Part shown: positions 49,758 through 59,924 of the stretch, piece by piece | Layout of the letters: every line of letters starts with the position of its first letter | Position numbering within the stretch: position 1 is the first letter of the stretch | Origin: Agromyces terreus | GTDB lineage: Bacteria > Actinomycetota > Actinomycetes > Actinomycetales > Microbacteriaceae | Reading direction: 5' to 3' | Length of the DNA stretch: 64,000 bases | Assembly: GCF_009749465.1 (NCBI RefSeq) | Contig: NZ_WBIS01000008.1 | Span: 1 to 64,000, forward strand | Program-made: the position numbers and the translations under genes | Notes under the pieces: generated by a model | What the model was told of the DNA's origin: nothing | The model's database searches: none | What the model saw: only the letters and a program-made list of their open reading frames with translations

Positions 49758-50941
49758 CAGGCGGCCTCCTCGAGGTACGGTGCCAGGCTCGCGCGGGCGA
49801 GGCCGAACGGCGCGGCGTCGATGGGCGCCGCGGTGCCGAGCATGCCCGCGACGAGCAGCTCCGCCGTCGCGAGCGAGAGGCCGATGCCGGCGCCCTCGTG
49901 CCCGCTGGCGTGCCAGAGCCCCGCGATGCGGTGGTCTTCGCCGATCACCGGCAGGTGGTCGGGCATGAACGGCCGGAACCCACCGTAGGCGCGCATGATC
50001 GAGGCGTTCGCGAGGAACGGGAACAGGCGCAGCGCCTTCGTCGCGATCTCGCGGATCACGTCGACCCGGAGCCGCTCGTCGAACCCGACCTGCTCGCGGC
50101 TGGAGCCGAGGAGCACCGTTCCCGCGGCGGTCGATTCGACGACGCTCGAGGTCTGCAGCGCGGCATCCGATGACTGCGTGGCGCCGAAGTAGTCGCCGTC
50201 GTAGACCTTGTGGAACACGCGGTGGGGCATGCGCGTGGTGACGAGCACCATGCCGCGGCGGGGGCGGACGGGCAGGATCGCGCCGAGCGCGCGGGCCGTC
50301 TCGCCCGACCACGGGCCGGCCGCGAGGAGCACGGCGCCGGCCGGGACGTCGCCCGCGGTCGTGACGAGCCCGATGAGGCGACCGGATGCGTCGCGCTTCG
50401 CGCCCGTGACCTCGACGCCCGTGCGCACCGCAGCGCCGTGGTTGCGCGCCGAGGCGAGCAGCGCCTCGGTCGCGATCACCGGCTGCACCTGCGCGTCGTC
50501 GGGGTAGTGCACGGCTGCGGTGATCTCGGGGTTCAGCCACGGCTCGAGCTCGAGGGCCGTGCCGTTCGGGATCGCGCGCGCGTCGACGCCCGCGGCCCGC
50601 TGGCTCGCGGCGAAGGCGCGCAGCGGTTCGGCGCCGGCCGCCGTCGTGGCGACGACCAGGCCGCCCTTGCGCTCGTACTCGAGCGACGGGAAGGCGGGTC
50701 CGAGCTCGTCGGCGAGCTCGTCGACGAGGTCGGGCCAGAGCGAGGCGGCGTAGACCGCGAGGTCGAGCTCGGGGCCGGGGCCCTTGTCGGAGACGAGGAG
50801 GTTGCCCTCGCCCTTCGCACTGGTGCCGGATGCCGCGGCGCCGCGTTCGAGCACGGTCACGCGCACTCCGGCCACGGCGAGTGCCCGCGCGCAGGCGGCG
50901 CCGACGATGCCCGCGCCCACGATGACGACGTCGCTGACCAT
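49757..50941 (-). CDS. D-hydroxyproline dehydrogenase-like FAD (DAO-family) subunit
   Basis: The 394-residue product is a DadA/DAO-type FAD oxidoreductase: GAGIVGAACARALAVAGVRV near the N-terminus (residues 8-27), VLERG as the ribose-binding acid, and the C-terminal YGGFRPFMPDHLPVIGE and GHEGAGIGLSLATAELL. In the heterotrimer it holds the substrate and oxidises D-hydroxyproline to the pyrroline. It could instead accept another D-amino acid, but the neighbours favour hydroxyproline. ATG has GGAGGAG six bases upstream. It is the first gene of the catabolic operon, behind an operator-like palindrome. Confidence 0.88.
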   Translation of the reverse strand: MVSDVVIVGAGIVGAACARALAVAGVRVTVLERGAAASGTSAKGEGNLLVSDKGPGPELDLAVYAASLWPDLVDELADELGPAFPSLEYERKGGLVVATTAAGAEPLRAFAASQRAAGVDARAIPNGTALELEPWLNPEITAAVHYPDDAQVQPVIATEALLASARNHGAAVRTGVEVTGAKRDASGRLIGLVTTAGDVPAGAVLLAAGPWSGETARALGAILPVRPRRGMVLVTTRMPHRVFHKVYDGDYFGATQSSDAALQTSSVVESTAAGTVLLGSSREQVGFDERLRVDVIREIATKALRLFPFLANASIMRAYGGFRPFMPDHLPVIGEDHRIAGLWHASGHEGAGIGLSLATAELLVAGMLGTAAPIDAAPFGLARASLAPYLEEAA

Positions 50942-50978
50942 GGGGCGCTCCTCCGCTCTCGCATCCGATCCGACATCA

Positions 50979-51009
50979 GTAATATGTCACATATCGATCG
51001 GAGATTCAA
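50979..51009 (-). promoter_or_regulatory. Catabolic operon promoter with operator
   Basis: On the minus strand TTGAAT (51004-51009) is 17 bases from CATATT or 19 bases from TATTAC. The plus-strand palindrome ATATGT-C-ACATAT (50982-50994) covers the -10 region. AGTAATATGTCAC (50978-50990) occurs again at the livK promoter. A repressor bound here would block the operon; the GntR gene product is the likely one. Confidence 0.7.
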
Positions 51010-51127
51010 CGCTCCCGACCGGCCGGCACCGGTGGATGGATTCAGTGTCCTGTCCTTCCGGATGGTGCGCAACCGACGGATCGTCCACGGATGCATCCGG
51101 CGCCGCCATCGCCGACCCTGCGGGTCC

Positions 51128-51133
51128 TAGGCT
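51128..51133 (+). promoter_or_regulatory. -10 box of the glutaminase gene (leaderless)
   Basis: TAGGCT ends six bases before the ATG at 51140. Confidence 0.6.
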
Positions 51134-51139
51134 GAGCGC

Positions 51140-52399
51140 ATGGCCGACGAAGAGTCCGCACGCACGCCGCCACTGGGCTCGGGGCTCTCCGCCGTGCTCG
51201 ACTCGGTGCTCGAACAGGCCAGGCCGACCGACGGCGGCGAGGTCGCGGGCTACATCCCCGAACTCGCGGACGAAGACCCCGAGCAGCTCGGCATCGCCCT
51301 CGCGAGCGTACGCGGAGCCGTGCACGAGGCCGGCGACAGCGACGCGGAGTTCACGATCCAGTCCGTCTCCAAGCCGTTCGTGTTCGCCCTCGCGCTCGAG
51401 CAGTCGGGGCTCGCGGCGATCACCCGGCACGTCGGCCTCGAACCGAGCGGCGAGCCGTTCAACGCCATCAGCCTCGAAGAGCGCACCGGGCGCCCCCTCA
51501 ACCCGATGATCAACGCCGGCGCGATCGTATGCTCCTCGCTCATCAGGGGCGACGATGCCGCGGCCAAGTCCGGGGTCATCGAGGCCGGGCTCTCGGCGTT
51601 CGCCGGACGCACGCTCGACGTCGACGAGGCGGTCCTCGCGTCCGAGGCGGCTACCGGCGACCGCAACCGCGCGCTCGCGCATCTCGCCCGCGCCGCGGGA
51701 ACCCTCGCGTCGACGGCCGCCGTCGCGACCGACGCCTACTTCCGCCAGTGCTCGGTGAACGTGACCGCCAGGGATCTCGCCGTCATGGCCGCGACGCTCG
51801 CCGCTGGCGGCGTGAACCCCGTCACGCGCGAACGCGTCGTGAGCGAGGACGTCGCCCGGTGGACCACGGCCGTCATGACGAGCTGCGGCATGTACGACGC
51901 CTCCGGCGAATGGCTCGTGCGGGTCGGGCTGCCCGCGAAGAGCGGCGTCGGCGGCGGCATCGCCGCGCTGCAGCCCGAGCAGTTCGGCATCGGCACCTTC
52001 AGCCCCAGGCTCGACGCGCGCGGCAACAGCGTGCGCGGCATCGCGATGCTCGAGGAGCTGAGCGAACGGCACGGGCTGCACATGCTCGAGCACCGCGCCG
52101 CGCCGCTCTCCCCCATCGGCGAGATCTCCGTGGGCGGCGACGGCTCGGCCTCGGCGGGCGACGACGTGGTCGCGCTCCTGCGTGGCGACCTCACCTTCGG
52201 CAACGCCGAGGAGGTGCTCACGCGACTGCAGCCCCTGCTCGAGTCCGGCCGCCACCTCACCCTCGACTTCAGCGCCGTCACGCGAGTGGGAGAGCCCGCC
52301 GCACGGATCTTCAGGTGGGCGGCGCAGGCCATGGGCGACGCGGCCGACGGGCGCCCGCGCCTCGAGCTGCGCGACCCCGACGGTGTGATCGGGGCCTGA
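51140..52399 (+). CDS. glsA: Glutaminase with C-terminal STAS domain
   Basis: The 419-residue product hydrolyses glutamine to glutamate and ammonia. The beta-lactamase-like catalytic motif is S75-V-S-K78 (IQSVSKPF), with NPMINAGAI, a Tyr in DASGEWLV's vicinity and KSGVGGGIAAL as the later Gly-rich loop. From about residue 330 a STAS domain follows (LLRGDLTFGNAEEVLTRLQP and LDFSAVTRVGEPAARIF), often found on actinobacterial glutaminases, where it may bind a partner or nucleotide. The length fits that two-domain form. It lies between the two hydroxyproline operons on the other strand and is leaderless. Confidence 0.92.
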   Translation: MADEESARTPPLGSGLSAVLDSVLEQARPTDGGEVAGYIPELADEDPEQLGIALASVRGAVHEAGDSDAEFTIQSVSKPFVFALALEQSGLAAITRHVGLEPSGEPFNAISLEERTGRPLNPMINAGAIVCSSLIRGDDAAAKSGVIEAGLSAFAGRTLDVDEAVLASEAATGDRNRALAHLARAAGTLASTAAVATDAYFRQCSVNVTARDLAVMAATLAAGGVNPVTRERVVSEDVARWTTAVMTSCGMYDASGEWLVRVGLPAKSGVGGGIAALQPEQFGIGTFSPRLDARGNSVRGIAMLEELSERHGLHMLEHRAAPLSPIGEISVGGDGSASAGDDVVALLRGDLTFGNAEEVLTRLQPLLESGRHLTLDFSAVTRVGEPAARIFRWAAQAMGDAADGRPRLELRDPDGVIGA

Positions 52400-52404
52400 T
52401 CGGG

Positions 52405-53076
52405 CTACTCCCCCTCGGGGTTGCCCGCCCACCAACCGAGGGTGTGGTGGATGTGCCGGTGCATGAGCGCCCTGGCGCCCTGCGCGTCGCCGTCGGCGAG
52501 GCGCTGCAGCAGCACGAGGTGCTCCGCCGCCGACTCGTCGAGGCGCTTCGTCTCGAGCATGTCGGAGAGGCCCACGAGGCGGGTGCGGGAGCGCAGATCC
52601 GCCACGGTGGCGACGAGGAGGCGGTTGCCGAGCAGGCGGGTCAGCGCCAGGTGGAACTCGAGGTCGGCCTCGAGGTAGCTGCGGAGGTCGCCCGTGCGGG
52701 CGCCGTCGACGATCTGCTCGGCGAGAGCCTGCAGCGCGGGCAGCTCGTCGGCGGGGAACCGCCGTGCGAGCTCCTCCATGGCGGGCGGTTCGAGGAGCTG
52801 GCGCACCTCGACGATTTCGCGCAGCGCCTCGGGGCTCACGGTGGTGACGCGGAACCCCTTGTTGCGCACGGGCTCGACGAACCCGCGGCTCTCGAGGTCG
52901 AGCATCGCCTCGCGCACCGGCGTCGCCGAGACGTCGAACTGCGCGGCGAGCGTCGGCACCGTCAGCAGCTCGCCCGGCGCGAGCTCGCCCGAGATGATCG
53001 CCGCCGACAGGGCCTGTTCCACGCGGGCCCTCAGGCTCAGCTGCGCCTCGACCGGTCGGATCGCCGTCACGGCCAT
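52405..53076 (-). CDS. GntR/FCD-family transcription regulator
   Basis: The 223-residue product has an N-terminal winged helix-turn-helix (RARVEQALSAAIISGELAPG and LAAQFDVSATPVREAMLDLE) and a C-terminal FCD effector domain (VRQLLEPPAMEELARRFPAD, then LEADLEFHLALTRLLGN and AAEHLVLLQRLADGDAQGAR). The Asp and three His of the FCD metal site are present. It is the likely repressor of this locus, with hydroxyproline or a breakdown product as effector. ATG has AGAGGA eight bases upstream. It follows the peptidase gene by 40 bases on the same strand. Confidence 0.92.
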   Translation of the reverse strand: MAVTAIRPVEAQLSLRARVEQALSAAIISGELAPGELLTVPTLAAQFDVSATPVREAMLDLESRGFVEPVRNKGFRVTTVSPEALREIVEVRQLLEPPAMEELARRFPADELPALQALAEQIVDGARTGDLRSYLEADLEFHLALTRLLGNRLLVATVADLRSRTRLVGLSDMLETKRLDESAAEHLVLLQRLADGDAQGARALMHRHIHHTLGWWAGNPEGE

Positions 53077-53116
53077 CTCGATGTCCTCTCTGTCGGAGGT
53101 GCGAGCCCGAAGCGGA

Positions 53117-54657
53117 TCACCGCGCCCGCATCCACTGCTCGATGCCGGTCGCGTCGATCGGCAGCGCGGCCGACAGCACCTCTGAGCCGCCGGTCGTGAC
53201 CAAAATATCGTCTTCGAGGCGAACTCCGACGCCACGCAGCTCGGGCGGCACCGTCGTGTCGAACGCGTGGAAGTACAGGCCGGGCTCGACGGTGAGCACC
53301 ATTCCGGGCGTCATCACGTTGCCCTGGTACGCCTCGTAGCTCGATTGCGCGCAGTCGTGCACGTCGAGGCCCAGATGATGTCCGATGCCGCACACGAGGT
53401 AGCGCCGGTGGTGCTGGCCCTCGGGCGAGAGCGCCTCGTCGACGGAGACGGGCAGCAGCCCCCAGTCGGCGAGCCCGTGCGCGATGACCTCCATCGATGC
53501 CGTGTGGAAGTCGGAGAACGGCCGCCCCGGCGAGACGGCGGCGAGGCCCGCACGGTGCGATCGCTCGACGAGGTCGTGCACCTCGCGCTGCGCGGCGCTG
53601 AACGTGCCGGATGCCGGGAACGTGCGGGTCACGTCGGCCGTGTAGTAGGTGCGGTTCTCGACGCCCATGTCGAGCAGCAGCAGCTCGTCGGGCTTCACCG
53701 GACCGTCGCAGCGCACCCAGTGCAGCGTCGGCGCGTGCTCGGCGGAGCCGACGATCGTCGAGTAGCCGGGGCCGTTGCCGAAAGTGCGCGCGTGCCGGTC
53801 GAACGTGCCCTGCAGCCACCGCTCGCCGCCGAACTCGATCGCGTTCGGCAGCTCGCCGATCACGCTGCGGAACCCCTGCACCGTGGCGTCCACGGCGCGT
53901 CGGAGCTCCTCGACCTCCCAGTCGTCCTTGATCATGCGCAGCTCGGCGAGCACGCGTCCGAGCTCGGTCGAGCGCCGAAGGGCGGCGAGCGCCGGATGCC
54001 CCGAGTTCAGCGTGCCCGTGAGGAGCACGTCGTCTGCTCGCCCGATCGCGTCGGCGAGCCGGTCGAGCGGCCGCACGTCGATTTCGAGCGCGGCCGCCCA
54101 ATCGCCCGCGTCGGGCGCCGAACCGACCCAGAGCTCGCCGTGCGCCGCGTTCGCGAAGAAGTCGGGGTTGCCCGGGTACGCGGGCGCGGGCACGAACAAG
54201 GTCGCGTCGTGCCCCGTTCCGGCGGGCGTCATCAGCACGACGGCGTCTTCGGCGGAGCATCCGCTCAGCCAGAAGAAGTCGCTGTCGGGGCGGAAGTCGT
54301 AGTTCGTGTCGTTCGCGCGCACGGGCGCACGGCCGGCGGCGACCACGATCGCGCGGCCGGGCAGCGCGGCGCTCAGCCGGGCGCGATGGGCTGCGGATGC
54401 CGCGGCGACGCCGGCCTCGACCGGCGGCGTGCGGTCGGGCGCGTCCCATCCCGTCGCCATGTACTCGAGGAACGCGGGCACCTCGCGCAGGCGCGGCAGC
54501 CGCGGGTCGCGGGTCGCGGGCGCCGGCATCGACGCCGTGGGGGTGCTGGGCGTCGCCGGAGTCCCGGGCGCCCCGGCGGCGTGCGCGTGGCCCGCGTGGG
54601 CCGCCTCGACGGCGGTCGAGCCCGTGTCCGATCCATGCATGCTCGTCATCTCCATCC

Positions 54658-54661
<4 letters not shown>
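53117..54661 (-). CDS. pepP: Xaa-Pro aminopeptidase (M24B)
   Basis: The 514-residue product is an aminopeptidase P. The dinuclear metal site is complete: Asp in LLLLDMGVE, Asp in TADVTRTFP, His in GIGHHLGLDVHD, Glu in LTVEPGLY and Glu in VRLEDDIL. An N-terminal creatinase-like domain spans about 70-240 (FRPDSDFFWLSGC). It frees the first residue ahead of proline, and also of hydroxyproline in collagen-like peptides, which fits the locus. Residues 1-45 are Ala/Gly/His/Pro-rich. The start ATG at 54661 overlaps the livF stop as ATGA, so it belongs to the importer operon. Confidence 0.93.
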
Positions 54662-55364
<703 letters not shown>

Positions 55365-55368
<4 letters not shown>

Positions 55369-56162
55369 TCGTCCTCCTCCGTTCCGAGGTAGGCCTCGAT
55401 GACGGCCGGGTCGGCCTTCACCTCGGCCGGGGTGCCGTCGGCGATCTCCTTGCCGAAGTTCAACACCACGATGCGTTCGGACACCTCCATGACGAGGCCC
55501 ATGTCGTGTTCGATGAGCACGATCCCGACCCCGAGATCCCTGATGCGCCGGATGAGCGCCATCAGCTCCGTCTTCTCGCGATGGTTCAGGCCGGCGCCGG
55601 GCTCGTCGAGCAGCAGCAGCCGGGGGCCCGTGGCGAGCGCGCGGGCGATCTCGAGCCGACGCTGCTCCCCATAGGGCAACTGCGTCACGAAGAGCCCCTC
55701 ATCGTCGCGGAAGCCGACGAAGTCCAGCCATCCGCGTGCATCTTCGGTGCATTGCGCCTCCGCGCGCCGATACCGCGGCGTGTGCAGCAAGGCGTCGAAG
55801 AAGTTCTCTCGCAATCGCGCGTGCATCGCGGTCTTGACGTTGTCGATGACCGTCATGTCCTGGAACAGGCGCAGGTTCTGGAAGGTGCGCGCCATCCCCC
55901 GCTTCGTGATCGCCGAGGGCCGCACGCGGGTGATGTCCTCACCCGCGAATCGAACCGACCCCCCGGTGGGCCGATAGAAGCCGGTGATGCAGTTGAAGGC
56001 GCTCGTCTTGCCGGCGCCGTTCGGCCCGATCACCGAGACGATCTCGCCCGCGTGGACGTCGAAGCTCAGCCCGTCGACGGCTCGGACGCCGCCGAACTGC
56101 ACGGCGAGATCGGTGACGCTGAGCAGGAGCTCGCCCGCGGCGACGGTGGGCTGTGCAGTCAT
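55365..56162 (-). CDS. livG: Branched-chain-type ABC transporter ATPase LivG-like
   Basis: The 265-residue product has Walker A GPNGAGKT, a LivG-type signature [15 protein letters not shown], Walker [15 protein letters not shown] and the His switch [12 protein letters not shown]. The [15 protein letters not shown] stretch ([19 protein letters not shown]) is standard for LivG. It pairs with LivF under the two permeases. Start ATG at 56162 overlaps the livM stop as ATGA. Confidence 0.93.
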
Positions 56163-57394
56163 CGTGCACCCCCGTCCCGGCCGGCGCCGGATCCATTCTC
56201 GGCGGGCCCCCGTGCCGCGTCGCCATCGCGGCCCTGCGCGGCATCCGCCGCCTGCTTCGCCTCGGCAGCCTGCTTGGCCTCGGCAGCCCAAGGGATGTTC
56301 GTCGTCGTCAACGGTTCGATCCTCCGTTTCTTCAAGAAGGGCAGCACGGCGTTCGCCGGCCAGAGTCCCGCGGGTCGGAAGATCATCACGACGACCAGCA
56401 GCACGCCGAAGATGAGGTACCGCCACTCCGAGAACTCGCGCAGGAACTCGGGGGCGAGCGACACGAACAGCGCTCCGATGATCACGCCGGGCGTCGAGCC
56501 CATGCCGCCGAGTACCACGGCCATGAGGATGAGCGCCGAATAGAGGAACTCGAACGAGGGCGGCGAGATCGCGCTGAGGTGCGACGCGAGCAACGAGCCG
56601 GCGACGCCACCCCAGACGGCGCCGATGATGTACGCCGAGAGCTTCGTCGTGTACCCGTTGATGCCCATCGCCTCGGACGCGTCTTCGTCATCGCGGATGG
56701 ACTTCCACGCCCGGCCCAGCTTGCCGCGCGAGAGTCGGGCCGCGCCGACGGTCGCGAGCCCGAGGGCCACGATCACGACGAAGAAGTAGAACAGGACCTT
56801 CGAGGTGAACGTGATGCCGAACAGCTCGAGGCCGTCGGCGAACGACCAGCCGAAGAACGACCAGGTCGGGATGCCGTGGATGCCGCTCGCACCGCCCGTG
56901 ATCGACAGGTTCGTCGCGGTGATGCGGATGATCTCGCCGAACCCGAGCGTGACGATCGCGAGATAGTCGGATCGGAGACGCAGGGTCGGCCCGCCGATCA
57001 CGACCCCGGCGAGCACGCAGGCGAGGATCACGATCGGGATCGTCTCGAACATGCTGAAGCCGAACTGGGTCGTCAGGATTCCCGACGTGTACGCGCCCAC
57101 GGCGACGAAGGCGATGTACCCGAGGTCGAGCAGCCCGGCGTAGCCGACGACCACGTTCAGGCCCATCGCGATCATGACGTAGATGAAGGCCGAGGTGAGG
57201 ATCGAGATCACGTACGGCGACGCCGTGATGAACGGCACCGAGAGCGCGAGGATGAAGAGCAGCAGCCCGGTCGTGTTCATGAAGCGCTGCGGAGCGAGCA
57301 GCCCCGAGAGCGGGGCCGGTCGGGCGTGGAGCGGAGCAGGCGCTTCGATGTATGCACCTCGCGCCGCGGCATCCGTGGATCTGGTCGTGGCCAT
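56159..57394 (-). CDS. livM: Branched-chain-type ABC permease LivM-like
   Basis: The 411-residue product has about ten membrane helices and the LivM stretches [40 protein letters not shown] and [20 protein letters not shown] (the coupling helix to the ATPases). A tail of about 55 residues, Ala/Lys/Gly-rich, is longer than usual. I use ATG at 57394, with AGAGGA about nine bases upstream and only four bases after the livH stop; the ATG ten codons earlier lies within livH. Confidence 0.92.
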   Translation of the reverse strand: MATTRSTDAAARGAYIEAPAPLHARPAPLSGLLAPQRFMNTTGLLLFILALSVPFITASPYVISILTSAFIYVMIAMGLNVVVGYAGLLDLGYIAFVAVGAYTSGILTTQFGFSMFETIPIVILACVLAGVVIGGPTLRLRSDYLAIVTLGFGEIIRITATNLSITGGASGIHGIPTWSFFGWSFADGLELFGITFTSKVLFYFFVVIVALGLATVGAARLSRGKLGRAWKSIRDDEDASEAMGINGYTTKLSAYIIGAVWGGVAGSLLASHLSAISPPSFEFLYSALILMAVVLGGMGSTPGVIIGALFVSLAPEFLREFSEWRYLIFGVLLVVVMIFRPAGLWPANAVLPFLKKRRIEPLTTTNIPWAAEAKQAAEAKQAADAAQGRDGDAARGPAENGSGAGRDGGAR

Positions 57395-57398
57395 CCGG

Positions 57399-58316
57399 TC
57401 ACATCCTCTCTGCGATTCGGGCACCGAGGATTCCGGTGGGTCTGATGGACAGGAAGAGGATGAGGCAGGCGAACGTGAAGACGTCGCGCCATTCGCCGCC
57501 GAGCACGAACGTCCCGAACGACTCGAGGAGGCCGAGCACCAGGCCGCCGAGCATCGCCCCGTAGAGGTTGCCGATGCCGCCGATCACCGCGGCCGTGAAC
57601 GCCTTCAGCCCGATCGTGAAACCCATCAGGAAGTCGATCGAGCCGTAGTACGCACCGGCCATGACGCCGGCGGCCCCGGCGAGTGCGGAGCCGATGAAGA
57701 ACGTCCGGGAGATGACGCGGTTGACGTTGACGCCCATGAGCAGCGTCGCGCGGGGGTCGAGTGCGATCGCCCGCATGGCGCGGCCTTCCTTCGACCGCAT
57801 GACGTAGAGCTGGAGCACCCACATGAGCAGCGCCGCGATCACCATGAGCACGATCTGCGGCACGGACACCCGGCCGCCGAGCACCTCGACGGATTCGCCG
57901 CTGAGGCGGAACGGGAACACCTCCGGAGCCGGTCCGAAGATCTGGCGCACCCCGTACTCGAGGGTGAACGAGACGCCGACGGCGGTGATGAGCACGGCGA
58001 GTCGTGGCGAGTTCCGCAGCGGCCGGTACGCGACGCGCTCGATCAGCACGCCGATGCCGCCGGTCAGGATCATCGTGATGAGCAGGACGAGCAGGAGGAT
58101 CGGCAGCGACGCGGTGCCGAGGAACCCGATCACCGAGCCGAGGAGCACGAAGGCGATGAACGAGCCGAGCATGTAGATGTCGCCGTGGGCGAAGTTCAGG
58201 AGCTTGATGATGCCGTAGACCATGCTGTAGCCGAGGGCGACGAGTGCGTAGAACGAGCCGACGAACAGGCCGTTCCAGATGAGTTGGAAGAGATCTCCGG
58301 TGATGAATTCGATCAT
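57399..58316 (-). CDS. livH: Branched-chain-type ABC permease LivH-like
   Basis: The 305-residue product has eight or so membrane helices and the LivH signature: NGLFVGSFYALVALGYSMVY near the start, GIIKLLNFAHGDIYMLGSFI, and SKEGRAMRAIALDPRATLLM followed by GVNVNRVISRTFFIGSALAG as the ATPase-coupling part, and FTAAVIGGIGNLYGAMLGG. It forms the channel with LivM. The gap to livK is 68 bases and holds a strong hairpin. Confidence 0.93.
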   Translation of the reverse strand: MIEFITGDLFQLIWNGLFVGSFYALVALGYSMVYGIIKLLNFAHGDIYMLGSFIAFVLLGSVIGFLGTASLPILLLVLLITMILTGGIGVLIERVAYRPLRNSPRLAVLITAVGVSFTLEYGVRQIFGPAPEVFPFRLSGESVEVLGGRVSVPQIVLMVIAALLMWVLQLYVMRSKEGRAMRAIALDPRATLLMGVNVNRVISRTFFIGSALAGAAGVMAGAYYGSIDFLMGFTIGLKAFTAAVIGGIGNLYGAMLGGLVLGLLESFGTFVLGGEWRDVFTFACLILFLSIRPTGILGARIAERM

Positions 58317-58343
58317 GTCTGTTCCGATCCGCGAGCGTGCTGC

Positions 58344-58374
58344 CCCGGCGACGCCCGATCGGGGCGTCGCCGGG
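58344..58374 (-). terminator. Hairpin between livK and livH
   Basis: CCCGGCGACGCCC pairs with GGGCGTCGCCGGG (13 bp, perfect) around a 5-base loop, ten bases after the livK stop. Without a T-tract, it may be a partial terminator or a 3'-end stabiliser, which would let the cell make more binding protein than permease. Confidence 0.7.
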
Positions 58375-58384
58375 ACGGGTCGGC

Positions 58385-59569
58385 TCAGCTCTGCAGGTCG
58401 TCCTTCAGCACGAAGGTGCCGTCGGCGTCGATCGAGACGATCGCGAAGCCGCCCTCGGACAGGGTGCCCTCAGGCGTGAAGGTCAGCGGTCCCGAGAAGA
58501 TCGGGAATCCGTCGAGGCCGCGCAGCGCCTCGATGACGGCGTCCGTGTCGGTCGATCCGGCATCCGTCATGGCCTCGGCCATGACTCGCACCGCGTCGTA
58601 GGACTGGGTCGAGTACGGGCCGGGCTCCGACCCGAACGCCTCCTCGTAGTCCCCGATCCAGTCGCCCGCGCCTTCCAGCATGTCGGGCGTCTGCGTGAAG
58701 GTGGCCACGACGTTGTCGGTGTAGCCCTCGCCGGCGATCTCGGCGAACTTGCGGTCGACGCTGCCGTCGCCGACAAGGATGGGGCCGTCGTAGCCCGCAT
58801 CGACGAGCTGGCGGGTGATCAGCGCGCCCTCCTGGTAGTACCCGGTCCAGACGACGAAGTCCGGATTCGAGCTCATGACGTTGTTCACGTTCGCCGAGTA
58901 GTCCTTCTCACCGGGGGTCACGGACTGGTCGAGGACGACCTCGAGGGTTCCGTCCTCCTCCGCCTGCTCGACGAACGAGACGGCGAGGTCCTTCGAGTAG
59001 TCGGTGTTGTCGTTGAGCACGGCGACCCGGGTCGCGCCGACCTTCAGCGCGTACTCGAGCGTCGCCGCGGCCTGCTGGGTGCCGGTGCCGTTGATGAGGA
59101 AGACGTTGTCGAGTCCGGCTTCGACGAGCTTGTTCGAGTTCGCGGCCGGGATCACCATCGGAATGCCGGCTTCGGAGAAGATCGGCAGGGTCGGGAGGGT
59201 GGCGCCCGAGCAGTACCCGCCGACCGAACCCTCGATTCCCGCGGCGACGAGCTTGTTGGCCGCGGCGACCGAGGCCGTCGCGTCGCACGCGTCGTCCTCG
59301 GCGACGAGCTCGAGCTCTCGTCCGTTCACTCCGCCGTCGGAGTTGATCTCGTCGACCGCGAGCTGCGCGCCGTTCTGCATGTACTCGCCGAATACCGACT
59401 CCGAACCGGAGAACGGCGCGAGCAGGCCGAGCTTGATCGGGCCGGACTCGTCGGCGTCGGAGCCTCCGCCGCCGGCGATGCCGCCGGCGCAGCCGGCGAG
59501 GATGATCGCGGCCGCGGCCGCGATCGAGGCGGACGCGAGTACGCGTCGGCCTCTGGGTGTGTTCGTCAT
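58385..59569 (-). CDS. livK: Branched-chain-type substrate-binding lipoprotein LivK-like
   Basis: The 394-residue product has a lipobox (IILAGC) and a periplasmic-binding fold of the Leu/Ile/Val type: IKLGLLAPFSGSESVFGEYM, AVDEINSDGGVNGRELELVA, EDDACDATASVAAANKLVAA and later DGPILVGDGSVDRKFAEIAG. Lipid anchoring holds it at the outer membrane face of this Gram-positive cell. The ligand cannot be told from sequence: branched-chain amino acid, proline or hydroxyproline peptide fragments. The co-transcribed peptidase and the shared operator favour hydroxyproline-type ligands. ATG has GGAGG about eight bases upstream. Confidence 0.9.
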   Translation of the reverse strand: MTNTPRGRRVLASASIAAAAAIILAGCAGGIAGGGGSDADESGPIKLGLLAPFSGSESVFGEYMQNGAQLAVDEINSDGGVNGRELELVAEDDACDATASVAAANKLVAAGIEGSVGGYCSGATLPTLPIFSEAGIPMVIPAANSNKLVEAGLDNVFLINGTGTQQAAATLEYALKVGATRVAVLNDNTDYSKDLAVSFVEQAEEDGTLEVVLDQSVTPGEKDYSANVNNVMSSNPDFVVWTGYYQEGALITRQLVDAGYDGPILVGDGSVDRKFAEIAGEGYTDNVVATFTQTPDMLEGAGDWIGDYEEAFGSEPGPYSTQSYDAVRVMAEAMTDAGSTDTDAVIEALRGLDGFPIFSGPLTFTPEGTLSEGGFAIVSIDADGTFVLKDDLQS

Positions 59570-59617
59570 AGGTCGGCCCTCCGTGATGCATCGATGGATC
59601 GCTTGGGTGCGAGCAAT

Positions 59618-59655
59618 GCTGTGTCACACAGCACTGGTAGTGGGTGACATATTAC
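59618..59655 (-). promoter_or_regulatory. Two operator-like sites at the livK promoter
   Basis: GCTGTGT-C-ACACAGC (59618-59632) is a perfect palindrome with the TGTCACA core. GTGACATATTAC (59644-59655) is the exact inverse of the GTAATATGTCAC found at the catabolic-operon promoter (50979-50990); the match extends to AGTAATATGTCAC. Confidence 0.75.
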
Positions 59656-59679
59656 TCATGGAACTCCCCCACCGGTCAA
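59649..59679 (-). promoter_or_regulatory. livK promoter
   Basis: On the minus strand TTGACC (59674-59679) and TAATAT (59649-59654) are 19 bases apart, as at the other operon. The operator half covers the -10 box. The leader would be about 70 bases. Confidence 0.6.
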
Positions 59680-59723
59680 GCCCTGAATCACGTTCGGGGA
59701 CGTCTTTCCGCGATCGACACCTT

Positions 59724-59804
59724 CGCAATTCAGGACGACGCGCCGTGCGCCGGCCCGACACGCCGGGCGGAAGCGCCGACACGCGGGGTCCATCCTGAAT
59801 TGCG
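59724..59804. repeat. 81-bp intergenic palindrome, copy D (core CGACACGCC)
   Basis: Outer arms CGCAATTCAGGA (59724-59735) and TCCTGAATTGCG (59793-59804) are perfect over 12 bp and nearly match the arms of copy A. The core CGACACGCC lies at 59756-59764, and a second CGACACG at about 59778. The inner part pairs imperfectly. Confidence 0.88.
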
Positions 59805-59900
59805 GATGCCTCGAGCGCGGCGGATGCCCCGGCACGGCGGGCAGACCCGGGCACGGCGGATGCTTCGGGCACGGCGGGCGCCCACGGGCACGGGCACCCC
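59803..59900. repeat. Degenerate GGATGC repeat at 18-base spacing
   Basis: CGGATGC starts at 59803, 59821 and 59857, spaced 18 and 36 bases, with GGGCACGGCGG words between. It joins copy D directly and fills the rest of the 355-base gap; no gene is seen there. Confidence 0.75.
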
Positions 59901-59924
59901 CGCCCGCCCCGCCCGCCGACCCGC

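Noticed and set aside
49434..50540. Long alternative frame over the 2Fe-2S and FAD subunit genes
   Set aside because: Only the last 107 codons have motifs; the rest is the shadow of the DAO-type gene.
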